Origin: an uncultured Bacilli bacterium
GTDB lineage: Bacteria; Bacillota_I; Bacilli_A; RFN20; CAG-449
Reading direction: 5' to 3'
DNA: 52,413 bases
NCBI GenBank assembly: GCA_947629415.1
Contig: CANRDP010000006.1
Location: 1-52,413, forward strand
Position 1 is the first letter of the stretch. Every line of letters starts with the position of its first letter. The position numbers and the translations under genes are program-made. Below are positions 45,610 to 52,413 of the stretch, piece by piece. The notes under the pieces are model-generated. The model had not been told where the DNA came from. It did not search any database and worked only from the letters and a program-made list of their open reading frames with translations.

Positions 45610-46158
45610 ATGTTCCTGTTGCGAAACAAAGAAAAGATCTTTCAGGGAGTAGAAGATTACTATGATAAAAAGGTAGAGATAGATTTTTTTATTGAAACAC
45701 GTGGTGAAAAAGTATTTTTCGATTATATGGAATTATTAAAAAATTTCAGAGTGTCTTGTACCTATGCGCATTTTCTTTTGTTAGATCAATATAATCAAAA
45801 ATGGAATCAATTCCATTATCTTTACATAGGTTTATTGGAAGATTATTTTCGTGCCATTCTTTATCGCGGAGAGAATCTTCTTTTTTCTATTCAAGATAAA
45901 TATCTCCCCAGTTTAATTGAATATATTCTTGAAAGTAAAAACGAAATGCAAGAATTGATATCCCCGGAGGTAGATATCAAATGTTTATTGGAATTTCGCA
46001 GAAAAATATTGGCACATCGTTTGACACTCGGTAAAAAGAAACAAGTTTATAAAGAAAATTTTATGAAAATACTCCCGGATGTATTGAAAGAAAATTATAT
46101 TAAAAAAATAAAAGAATGGAAAGAAGAATATAAAGAATTAAAAACAATCGTGGATTAA
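45610..46158 (+). CDS. Unknown protein with a HEPN-like Rx4H motif
   Basis: A 182-residue, mostly alpha-helical protein starting eight bases after the membrane-protein gene. It was not recognised. Near residues 129-135 it reads FRRKILAHRL, which fits the R-x4-H motif of HEPN ribonucleases and Abi-like proteins. Preceding helices with YLYIGLLEDYFRAIL also fit that fold. No ribosome site is obvious, which fits translational coupling. The HEPN idea is tentative. Confidence 0.55.
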   Translation: MFLLRNKEKIFQGVEDYYDKKVEIDFFIETRGEKVFFDYMELLKNFRVSCTYAHFLLLDQYNQKWNQFHYLYIGLLEDYFRAILYRGENLLFSIQDKYLPSLIEYILESKNEMQELISPEVDIKCLLEFRRKILAHRLTLGKKKQVYKENFMKILPDVLKENYIKKIKEWKEEYKELKTIVD

Positions 46159-46174
46159 TAAAAAAATAATACTG

Positions 46175-46203
46175 GTTACAACAAGCGAGCACTTGGATAT
46201 AAT
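46175..46203 (+). promoter_or_regulatory. Promoter of the DedA/VTT-type gene
   Basis: GTTACA (46175-46180), a 17-base spacer and TATAAT (46198-46203). Confidence 0.5.
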
Positions 46204-46220
46204 AGAATTGAGGTAATAAA

Positions 46221-47027
46221 ATGACGGAACATAAAAAAAGAATAATCAAAAGCGTCTTGAAATTTCTTTTGGGTGTTTTTGTCCTTGCTATCGTTCTTCT
46301 CGGTTGTGGCTTGGCATTATCTTATGGATTCGGTTTTCAATTGGAAGATTTAAAAGATCAACAAAAAATGCAAGAATTTATTCAATCCACTGGTCCATTT
46401 GGTAAATTTATATTTGTGCTTATTTCTTTTTTGCAAGTTACTTTCGTTCCTATTCCGGGAATGGTAACGATTCTTGCGGGAAATTATTTATTTGGCTTTT
46501 GGGATTCGTTAATTCTTTCTTATATCGGAATGCTTATCGGTGGGTTATTTGCATTTTTTTTGGGAAGAAAAATCGGTCGTCCTTTTGTGAACTGGGTCGT
46601 GGGAGATAAAGAAACGGTAAATAAGTATTTGAAAAAATTGAAAGGAAAAGAAATTGTGCTTTTCTTTTTTATGTTTCTATTACCATTTTTCCCGGATGAT
46701 CTTCTTTGCTCCATCGCGGGAATAACGTCGATTTCTTGGTTTGCTTTTCTTATTTTACAAGTGATTACAAGATTTACTTCGGTAATGGGTACTCTTTTAT
46801 TTATGTCCGGAGAATTTATTCCTTATGAAGGATGGGGAGTTCCCGTATTAATTGTTTTAGGAATTCTTGCCGGGATACTTTTTATTATTTCTTACAAAAA
46901 ATCCGCGGCAATTAATAATTTTTTAGAATCCATTTCTCAAAAAATTTCTTTAAAATTTACACGAAAAAAAGTTGAAAAAGAGGATTCAACTCTAAACACA
47001 GAGAAAGAAGAAAAAGAAGAAAAATGA
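46221..47027 (+). CDS. TVP38/TMEM64 (VTT/DedA-type) membrane protein
   Basis: A 268-residue membrane protein with the VTT domain: an N-terminal segment (about residues 12-35), the re-entrant region VPIPGMVTILAGNYLFG, and FFLGRKIGRPFVNWV. Several further segments follow, then a charged Lys/Glu tail. Members act in lipid scrambling or transport and membrane homeostasis. It has its own promoter and GAGG ribosome site. Confidence 0.85.
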   Translation: MTEHKKRIIKSVLKFLLGVFVLAIVLLGCGLALSYGFGFQLEDLKDQQKMQEFIQSTGPFGKFIFVLISFLQVTFVPIPGMVTILAGNYLFGFWDSLILSYIGMLIGGLFAFFLGRKIGRPFVNWVVGDKETVNKYLKKLKGKEIVLFFFMFLLPFFPDDLLCSIAGITSISWFAFLILQVITRFTSVMGTLLFMSGEFIPYEGWGVPVLIVLGILAGILFIISYKKSAAINNFLESISQKISLKFTRKKVEKEDSTLNTEKEEKEEK

Positions 47028-47072
47028 CAAATATTTGCTCTTTTTGTCTATTGTATTTAAAAAGGAGCAACT

Positions 47073-47213
47073 ATGAAAGAAAAAGCAATACATCTTTTTG
47101 AAAACGAAAATTTACAATTACTTTTAATTCCCAAAAAAGAATCCATAAAAAAAGCGGGATTACTTTTGGAAATGACCATCCATATTACTTTGAAAGAAGA
47201 AGACGGAACTTAA
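47073..47213 (+). CDS. Possible 46-residue protein
   Basis: A short ORF starting MKEKAIHLFENE with a strong AAAGGAG six bases upstream, 45 bases after the VTT gene. It has no recognisable domain; the composition (Lys/Glu, Leu) is like neighbouring coding sequence. It may be a real small protein or a remnant of one. It converges on the glycosyltransferase gene. Confidence 0.45.
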   Translation: MKEKAIHLFENENLQLLLIPKKESIKKAGLLLEMTIHITLKEEDGT

Positions 47214-47216
47214 GAA

Positions 47217-48284
47217 TTATTTTGTTTCCGAATGCAGCTTTTCGGTATAATATTCATGATTTTTTAAAGCATAAGGATCTTGAGGTTTGTATTTCAATGC
47301 CAGAAGATTTTCTTTTATCGCTTTGGAATAATCTTTTTCTTGATAGGCAATAAGAGCCAAATAAAGATGCGGTAAAAAATCGATTGCATCGTAATGAGTA
47401 AAAATAAGAGGATCCTTTTCTATTTTTAAACAGAGTTTAAAATAAAATTTTGCGGTTTTGTAATCTTTTTTTTCATAAAAATGTTGTCCGATCGTTACCA
47501 ATACATCCGCGTTAGGATATCCATAGCTCAAAGCCTGAAATAATTTTTGATTTGCCTTAGAATCTTCATGAATTTCTTTGTATAGGTAATATAAATGAAG
47601 ACAAGCATCCATGGCATTCAAAGGCCAAGTGTCCGAGCGAATTAAATATTCTTCAAAAACGGTACAAGCTTTTTTCTTATCATTTCCATCCATCAGTTCC
47701 CTTCCGTAATAATAGAGTTCCCGGGAGGAAAGTAATCTTTCTTTTTTTAAATTTTCCAATATTTTTAAATTCCTTGCAGTGTGAGACTCTTCGGAATATT
47801 GATGATAAATCGGAATAGATTCATAAGAAATATTTTTATCCAAAGGAATCGCTTCATGAATTACTCCTTGAAAACGGAATCGAGGGATATTTTTCATAAT
47901 ACGTTCCCGATAAAACATAAGAGAAATTTCATTTTTTTCATTCAAAAGACAATAAGGAAAAAGATACATATTTTTTGTTAATTTTCTTTTTAATGTTCTC
48001 AGTTTCTTTTGCTCCGAAGGTAAAATTTTATCATCTGCGTCTAACCACATAAAATAATCGGAGGTGGCTTGATCAATAGAAAAATTTCTTGCCTTTGAAA
48101 AATCGTCAATCCAAGGAAAAGAAAAAACTTTTTTCGTATATTTTTTCGCTATGTCAACAGTATGATCCATGCTTCCTGTATCCACAATAATCAATTCGTC
48201 GGCAAAAGAAAGCACACTTTGCAAAAGTGATTCCAATTTTGCTTCTTCATTTCGCACAATCATGCATACGCTTAATGTCTTCAT
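47217..48284 (-). CDS. Family 2 glycosyltransferase with TPR-like C-terminus
   Basis: A 355-residue GT2 enzyme. The N-terminal GT-A domain begins LSVCMIVRNEE (residues 4-14), with VDTGSMDHT and the DxD region WLDADDKI (about 87-94). The C-terminal half (about 170-350) has TPR-like helical repeats. Related proteins glycosylate peptides or surface polymers (SunS-like). The ATG at 48284 is chosen to match family starts; neither it nor the one at 48323 has a clear ribosome site. Being divergent from the collagen-like gene, it could glycosylate that protein, as happens for exosporial collagens; this is inference. Confidence 0.8.
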   Translation of the reverse strand: MKTLSVCMIVRNEEAKLESLLQSVLSFADELIIVDTGSMDHTVDIAKKYTKKVFSFPWIDDFSKARNFSIDQATSDYFMWLDADDKILPSEQKKLRTLKRKLTKNMYLFPYCLLNEKNEISLMFYRERIMKNIPRFRFQGVIHEAIPLDKNISYESIPIYHQYSEESHTARNLKILENLKKERLLSSRELYYYGRELMDGNDKKKACTVFEEYLIRSDTWPLNAMDACLHLYYLYKEIHEDSKANQKLFQALSYGYPNADVLVTIGQHFYEKKDYKTAKFYFKLCLKIEKDPLIFTHYDAIDFLPHLYLALIAYQEKDYSKAIKENLLALKYKPQDPYALKNHEYYTEKLHSETK

Positions 48285-48350
48285 AGGATAATTTATGATA
48301 AAAAAAATAAGTGCTTTGGGCATATTTCATATTTCTTATTCTTTAAGTCT

Positions 48351-48358
48351 CATAGTAT
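48351..48358 (+). promoter_or_regulatory. Weak SigE/SigK-like -10 before the collagen gene
   Basis: CATAGTAT fits the CATAnnnT form of mother-cell sporulation promoters. A CATATT at 48328-48333 could be a SigE -35, but the spacing (17 bases) is longer than usual. Low support. Confidence 0.2.
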
Positions 48359-48367
48359 GAAACGGCA

Positions 48368-48607
48368 ATGCCAAAAAGGGTGATTTATATCTGTTTCTTT
48401 AATAACTGTGGATGTGGAAATTCCACGCAAACAACAAGCGCAATAACTTATGTTCCTGGCCCGCGAGGACCAGTAGGACCAGCAGGCCCTGCCGGAGTGG
48501 CCGGACCTACAGGTGAAGTAGGACCTACCGGACCACAGGGTCCAATTGGATTAACCGGAGCAACCGGACCACAAGGACCTACGGGACCTACAGAACCAGT
48601 ACTTTAA
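48368..48607 (+). pseudogene. 5' part of a collagen-like (Gly-X-Y) protein gene, interrupted
   Basis: A 79-residue reading: a Cys-containing N-terminus ([10 protein letters not shown]), a short linker, then Gly-X-Y triplets from residue 31 ([13 protein letters not shown]...), dominated by GPT, GPQ and GPA. It stops after GPTEPVL where the mobile element starts. The remainder resumes in frame at 52184. Such proteins form triple-helical filaments, including BclA-type exosporium hairs. The ATG lacks a good ribosome site; AGGGTGAT at 48376-48383 hints at a different or unusual start. At present it encodes only a truncated product. Confidence 0.75.
48458..48592 (+). repeat. Gly-X-Y coding repeats, left part
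   Basis: Fifteen consecutive Gly-X-Y codon triplets, built on a 9-base GGA-CCT-ACN theme. The array continues at 52187 after the insertion. Confidence 0.85.
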
Positions 48608-48645
48608 GGGAAAAATCAAAATAAGAAGTTATAGCAAAAACAAGT

Positions 48646-48669
48646 TCTTTGATTGCCAAAGGTTTTTTT
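48646..48669 (+). terminator. Possible terminator at the left end of the element
   Basis: CTTTG (48647-48651) and CAAAG (48657-48661), loop ATTGC, followed by seven T. It would end transcripts of the truncated collagen gene. Confidence 0.4.
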
Positions 48670-48797
48670 ATTACCGTTTTTTATGATTTATGTCCCGATA
48701 TCGTAAATTTTTTCTTTTGATCTTTTTGATCGCGTTTTTATAAAATATCATCAAAGAAAATAAGATCAAAAAAACTCTATGCAGATTAAAAACTCAC

Positions 48798-50054
48798 CTA
48801 TACATATTCAATTGGTAAAACAACAAGATCGTCGGAAAGATAAAGTTTGGTGTCGTATAGACAGACGATGGCACCCATGCCGCGTTTTTTGTCCACATCC
48901 TTATCTAAAACATCAAAGGCAAAGGCCATCGATTTGTTAGGATTAGCACTCTTTTTGATTTCGATGGGATATAGTGTACCATTCTCTTCGATGATGAGAT
49001 CTATTTCACATTCTTCTTTGAATATTTCTCCGTTTTCTTTTATGCGCTTTTTATCCTTGCCGCGATAGTAGAACACATTGAAGGTATAGTCTTTTCCTTC
49101 GTTACTGAACGATTTTAATATTTCTGAGATAACGAACGTTTCGAACATATTTCCGGCGACTGCACTCTGCTCAAGTGCTTCCGCATTATTCCATTTGGAT
49201 AGATAACATGCAAGCCCTGTATCTTTGAAATAGAGTTTTGGTGTCTTGATTGCACGTGTCAAATGGTTAGAAGAATACGGCTGCAATATGAAGATTATAC
49301 CCGTCCTTTCCAGCACGGACACCCAATTTTTGATTGTTACTTGCGTAACACCGACATCTTGCGCCACGGACATATAATTGAGCATTTGTCCCGTTCTTGC
49401 CGCAATTGCCGAAAGGAATCTGGTAAAAGCAAGCATATCTTTTATTTCGATTTCTTCTTTGATGTCACGTTCCAAATACGTTTGAACATATGACGAATAA
49501 AAGTCTTGCCAATCCCTTTCCGTAACATTTATTTCGGGATACATGCCACGATGTATGGTCTGCCAAAGGTTATCATAGGTTTTCAGCTGCTTTTCTCTTG
49601 CGGCTATATATTCTTCCGTTGGAACAAAGTGTTTATTAAAATCTATCCCATTGAGTTCTCGCATGGATAGACCTTGCAATTCTAATATGGAAATCCTACC
49701 TGCTAAGGACTCCTGCACTTTAGACATAAGTCGCATTTGCTGTGATCCCGTGAGGTAATAGTTTTCGTACATGTCGGATTTGTCACACTCCATTTTGATA
49801 TATGGAAAGATCTCAGATGCATACTGAACTTCGTCTATTATGGACGGTTTGGGAAGATTTTTGATGAAAAGTTTTGGATCATTAATTGCAGTAGCCAATA
49901 GCAACTTGTCGTCAAAAGTTACGTAGGGTACGTCGCTATAAAGCTTTTTAAGCAAAGTAGATTTTCCCACTTGTCTTGCTCCTGTGACGAGAATACATCT
50001 GCTGTTTTTTGCTCTTTTTCTGAGTAAAGATTCAATGCTTCTTTTAATATACAT
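48798..50054 (-). CDS. AAA_14 / DUF4143 family ATPase (element cargo)
   Basis: A 418-residue ATPase paralogous to the one at 1668-2915. Walker A is VTGARQVGKSTLLKK (about residues 23-37), Walker B PSIIDEVQY and sensor LTGSQQ. A winged helix follows (SVAQDVGVTQVTIKNWV), then the DUF4143 nuclease-like core (ECEIDLIIEENGTLYPIEIKK). The ATG at 50054 has GCGGAGG seven bases upstream, so the longer reading to 50072 is not used. As cargo of a small recombinase element, it may give the element or host an advantage such as defence or maintenance; that is inference. Confidence 0.85.
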   Translation of the reverse strand: MYIKRSIESLLRKRAKNSRCILVTGARQVGKSTLLKKLYSDVPYVTFDDKLLLATAINDPKLFIKNLPKPSIIDEVQYASEIFPYIKMECDKSDMYENYYLTGSQQMRLMSKVQESLAGRISILELQGLSMRELNGIDFNKHFVPTEEYIAAREKQLKTYDNLWQTIHRGMYPEINVTERDWQDFYSSYVQTYLERDIKEEIEIKDMLAFTRFLSAIAARTGQMLNYMSVAQDVGVTQVTIKNWVSVLERTGIIFILQPYSSNHLTRAIKTPKLYFKDTGLACYLSKWNNAEALEQSAVAGNMFETFVISEILKSFSNEGKDYTFNVFYYRGKDKKRIKENGEIFKEECEIDLIIEENGTLYPIEIKKSANPNKSMAFAFDVLDKDVDKKRGMGAIVCLYDTKLYLSDDLVVLPIEYV

Positions 50055-50064
50055 GCGCACCTCC

Positions 50065-50118
50065 GCGACCAATCTATAGTATAACTATATATTAGTCGCA
50101 AAAACAAATATTTGTCAA
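50065..50118 (-). promoter_or_regulatory. Promoter and dyad of the element ATPase
   Basis: Minus-strand TTGACA (50113-50118) with a possible TAATAT -10 (50089-50094, spacer 18). The dyad GCGACTAAT (50091-50099) and ATTGGTCGC (50065-50073) overlaps the -10, and its second arm abuts the GGAGG ribosome site. The spacing between CGACTAAT and ATTGGTCG is 17 bases, identical to the dyad at 1614-1646. Confidence 0.65.
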
Positions 50119-50220
50119 GAAAATACATCAAAAGATCATCTTCATTTTGCACCTCATCTGACGGGAATTGCTAATGCGATTATGTGATAAACAAGAAAAA
50201 AACATGCACAGAAAAAAGTG

Positions 50221-50239
50221 ATAAGTCATAAGTATAAGT
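50221..50239 (+). repeat. Three copies of ATAAGT
   Basis: ATAAGT at 50221-50226, 50228-50233 and 50234-50239, upstream of the small element ORF. It could be a binding site for an element protein or chance in AT-rich DNA. Confidence 0.4.
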
Positions 50240-50269
50240 AATGTTAAATTAAATCAGGGGGGAAAAAAT

Positions 50270-50449
50270 ACGGATAAAAAAGAAGATAAAAACAACAATG
50301 TACATGAGAAATTTCCAACTTCTCATAGGAAGATCGAAATCAGCGGAAAACGATTTCATATCATAAGACATTTTGTTGGGAATAAAGATTTAAGTACATT
50401 GTTATTGGAACTTGCCGAGCGATGTACAAGTAGAGAAATGGACTTATGA
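50270..50449 (+). CDS. Small transposon ORF (TnpW-like), apparently starting with ACG
   Basis: An open frame of 59 codons. Its core ISGKRFHIIRHFVGNK and LLLELAER resembles small proteins encoded beside large serine recombinases (TnpW-like), as judged by eye. The run of six G at 50257-50262 is an ideal-distance ribosome site, yet the codon at 50270 is ACG, one change from ATG. No ATG or GTG occurs in frame upstream. It may use ACG, or may have lost its start. Confidence 0.45.
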   Translation, partial: TDKKEDKNNNVHEKFPTSHRKIEISGKRFHIIRHFVGNKDLSTLLLELAERCTSREMDL

Positions 50450-50544
50450 CGAATTCAAAATACAATTTTTTTATGAAGTTACAATCGTTGTGGCATCATA
50501 AACATGTTATAACTTTTTTGTTTTGACAAAAAAAGAGATATTCA

Positions 50545-52161
50545 ATGGCAAAGCAAACACAACTTAATAAAATCGGGATTTATATGAGACTCAGTCGCGA
50601 TGACGAAAAGGTAAGCGAATCAATGTCCATTGAGCATCAACGCATCATCCTCAGAAAGTATGTGGAGGATAACGGAGGTATAATCGTAGATGAGTATGTT
50701 GACGACGGATATTCGGGAACGAATTTCAACCGACCGGGAGTAAAGCGACTTCTTTCCGATGCGCAGATAGGAAAAATAGACACGATTATCGTCAAAGATC
50801 TATCGCGCTTCGGACGCAACTACATTCAGATTGGACAATACATAGACTACATCTTTCCCGCTTACGGAATACGTTTCATCGCTCTTAATGACAATGTGGA
50901 CACGGCGGATAGGTGTTCAACTGCGATGGACATGATGCCTATCATGAACGTGTTCAACGAGTGGTATGCCGCGAATACGAGCAGGAAAATTCGGGCGGTT
51001 TTTGAGGCAAGTCAACGCGCGGGAAAGTACACAAATTGGAGCTACCCTTATGGTTACAAGGTGGGAAGCGATGACAAGCGTACCGCCGTGATAGACGAAG
51101 AGGCGGCAAAAGTAGTACGACGCATCTATGATTTGCGGTTGCAAGGAAATTCGGCCCGGACGATTGCACGAATACTTACTTCCGAAGGCATACCAAATCC
51201 TACCACACATTATACGCGATTAAATGGTAGTAAATGGGATCGCAATTGTTCCTCATTTTGGGTACCGCGAACGGTGCGTTGGATATTGTCCAACCCGACA
51301 TATCTCGGTAATACCATTCAGCACAAAACAATGCGAATATCTTATAAAAATCATAGAGTTGTAAATTTACCCGAAAGCGAGTGGATTGTGACAGAAAATT
51401 CCCATAAACCAATCATCTCAAAAGATGTTTGGGACAAAGTGCAGGCAACTTACACCTCACCGCGCGGGAGGGCGGATAAATCGGGAAAAGTTCACGCCTT
51501 GTCCGGACTTGTTGTTTGTCCCGATTGTGGAAAAAAACTCAAGCTCAAAACCGCAAAAGACGCTCCTACTTGCTTCGTTTGCCGAACTTATGTTGATCTT
51601 GGAAAAAAATATTGCACTTCTCATCATATTACCGAAAAGACACTGGAACAGTTGGTTTTGAATGATATAAGAACGCTTTCTGCAAATATCAAGATGGACG
51701 AAAAAAAAGTCAAAGAACGTTTTTTAAGCGAATGGTCGAAACAAAGTAAGGAAAATAAGAACTCCAACGAAAAGCAGCTGAAAACATATCAAAATAGACT
51801 CGTAGAAATCGATAAGCTTTTGCAATCTGTGTTTGAAGAAAAAGTTTTGGGGAATTTTCCCGAAAGTGTATTTGTAAGTATTTGCGAAAAATATAAATCA
51901 GAACGGGAAACGATTTTGAAAGCAAAATGTGAAATTGAAAAGCGGTTATCAAATAAAAACAAAGACGATGCGAATGTCGAAGAGTACATTCGAAAATTGA
52001 AACAATATAGTTTATGCGAAAGTTTGACGCGTGAAATGTGTCAAGAACTTATCGATTACATAACCATAGGCGAAAAGGACGAGATTGGTGAACGCGAAAT
52101 TCATATTTATTACAAATTCTTAGTAAAAGAAAGTCCTGAAACATTAAAAAAAACAAAATAA
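50545..52161 (+). CDS. Large serine recombinase (TnpX/TndX type)
   Basis: A 538-residue site-specific recombinase. The resolvase catalytic domain has the nucleophile Ser in YMRLSRDD (about residue 17) and the Arg-rich KDLSRFGRN. The recombinase domain (about 165-270) includes WSYPYGYKVG. A zinc ribbon (CPDCGKKL...CFVC...C, about 330-365) and a coiled-coil region (about 390-480) follow. The family catalyses excision and insertion of conjugative or mobilisable elements at GA-centred sites. It lies about 20 bases from the right junction and is intact, so excision should be possible. Codon use (CGC, GCG, ACG) is less AT-rich than the core genes. Confidence 0.93.
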   Translation: MAKQTQLNKIGIYMRLSRDDEKVSESMSIEHQRIILRKYVEDNGGIIVDEYVDDGYSGTNFNRPGVKRLLSDAQIGKIDTIIVKDLSRFGRNYIQIGQYIDYIFPAYGIRFIALNDNVDTADRCSTAMDMMPIMNVFNEWYAANTSRKIRAVFEASQRAGKYTNWSYPYGYKVGSDDKRTAVIDEEAAKVVRRIYDLRLQGNSARTIARILTSEGIPNPTTHYTRLNGSKWDRNCSSFWVPRTVRWILSNPTYLGNTIQHKTMRISYKNHRVVNLPESEWIVTENSHKPIISKDVWDKVQATYTSPRGRADKSGKVHALSGLVVCPDCGKKLKLKTAKDAPTCFVCRTYVDLGKKYCTSHHITEKTLEQLVLNDIRTLSANIKMDEKKVKERFLSEWSKQSKENKNSNEKQLKTYQNRLVEIDKLLQSVFEEKVLGNFPESVFVSICEKYKSERETILKAKCEIEKRLSNKNKDDANVEEYIRKLKQYSLCESLTREMCQELIDYITIGEKDEIGEREIHIYYKFLVKESPETLKKTK

Positions 52162-52183
52162 ACCCATCCCATAAAACACAAGA

Positions 52184-52413
52184 GCAACAGGTGAAGTAGG
52201 ACCTACCGGACCACAAGGGCCGATCGGACTTACCGGTGAGGTGGGACCTACTGGCCCTCAAGGACCAATCGGACCTACCGGTCCACAAGGACCTCAAGGT
52301 GAAGCGGGCACCATTGTTGCCGGACCAGCTGTGGCAGATCTTGATCCTGCTGCCGACGCGGCAACGATTGTAACATCGTTTAACGCTTTATTAGCTTCTT
52401 TGCGTCAAGCCGG
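52184..52413 (+). pseudogene. 3' part of the collagen-like gene (continues beyond the window)
   Basis: An open frame to the window edge with no start codon. Gly-X-Y triplets ([16 protein letters not shown], later [10 protein letters not shown]) are followed by a non-collagenous C-terminal domain ([19 protein letters not shown], then [12 protein letters not shown]). That tail matches the type found at the end of Gly-X-Y surface and exosporium proteins. Codons and repeat units match the 5' part at 48458-48592, so both come from one gene split by the element. Confidence 0.8.

Larger units (their letters stand above)
48587..52183. mobile_element. Serine-recombinase element inserted in the collagen-like gene
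   Basis: About 3.6 kb carrying a DUF4143 ATPase (minus strand), a small ORF without ATG and a large serine recombinase, with the recombinase next to the right end as in Tn4451/Tn5397-type elements. The borders are inferred: GA at 48585-48586 and GA at 52182-52183 would be the crossover core, matching the GA used by TnpX and TndX. Joining them gives GPTG-ATGEVG in frame. One caution: the six bases after the left border (CCTACA) still fit Gly-X-Y coding. Another GA at 48593-48594 would also match but would shift the frame. Confidence 0.75.

Noticed and set aside
30422-47027. Mycoplasma genetic code (TGA as Trp)
   Set aside because: Several genes end in TGA at the expected family length (tadA, the VTT protein), and Trp is encoded by TGG.
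48358-48384. Eight-codon frame from the ATG at 48358 overlapping the collagen start
   Set aside because: No ribosome site and ends at once; leader-peptide function cannot be supported.
48458-52310. Gly-X-Y DNA repeats considered as terminal repeats of the element
   Set aside because: They are codon-level repeats of one protein and do not form a clean direct or inverted repeat at the junctions; only the short GA match is used.

Overview
The window looks like the replication-origin region of a low-GC member of the Bacillota (Firmicutes). The core order rpmH - oriC - dnaA - dnaN - yaaA - recF - gyrB - gyrA is intact. Genes to the left of about 18.1 kb run mostly on the minus strand and genes to the right mostly on the plus strand, as expected when forks leave an origin there. 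TGA is a normal stop (for example in tadA and the DedA-like gene), so this is not the Mycoplasma code. A YabG-type sporulation protease and a collagen-like gene suggest a spore-forming ancestry, perhaps a gut lineage near Erysipelotrichia or related uncultured Bacilli; that placement is inference.

Layout. 0-3 kb: two accessory AAA ATPases (DUF234 type and DUF4143 type). 3-4.3 kb: an SPFH/band-7 membrane protein behind what reads as a yybP-ykoY (Mn2+) riboswitch with its own terminator. 14.5-4.3 kb, minus strand: a tightly packed ten-gene run of a degenerate AroB-like protein, mnmE, tatD, rnmV, rsmA, yabG, ispE, a GlmU reduced to its acetyltransferase half, prs and fbp. Its order rnmV-rsmA-yabG-ispE-glmU-prs follows the Bacillus arrangement. 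17.7-14.6 kb, minus strand: rpmH, rnpA, yidC, khpB/jag and a CBS protein. 17.8-18.2 kb: oriC-like DnaA boxes and AT-rich DNA. 18.2-30.9 kb: dnaA, dnaN, yaaA, recF, gyrB, gyrA, a T-box controlled serS, pyrG, SRP RNA and tadA.

31-48 kb is more mixed: pepT, a MarR-controlled ABC exporter, a secreted PL1 pectate-lyase-like lipoprotein, rpmE, metG, an SDR enzyme, DUF3737, a PatB/MalY-type aminotransferase, an acetyltransferase, several membrane or unknown proteins and a glycosyltransferase with a repeat-rich tail.

48.4-52.4 kb: a collagen-like (Gly-X-Y) gene is split by an element of about 3.6 kb carrying a second DUF4143 ATPase, a small ORF with no ATG, and a TnpX/TndX-type large serine recombinase. 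Joining the flanks at a shared GA dinucleotide restores the Gly-X-Y frame exactly. The element may therefore be a reversible switch for a surface or exosporium protein. The two DUF4143 ATPases, 48 kb apart, share a 33-bp dyad (CGACTAAT-N17-ATTRGTCG) at their promoters, which points to a common regulatory rule for these genes.
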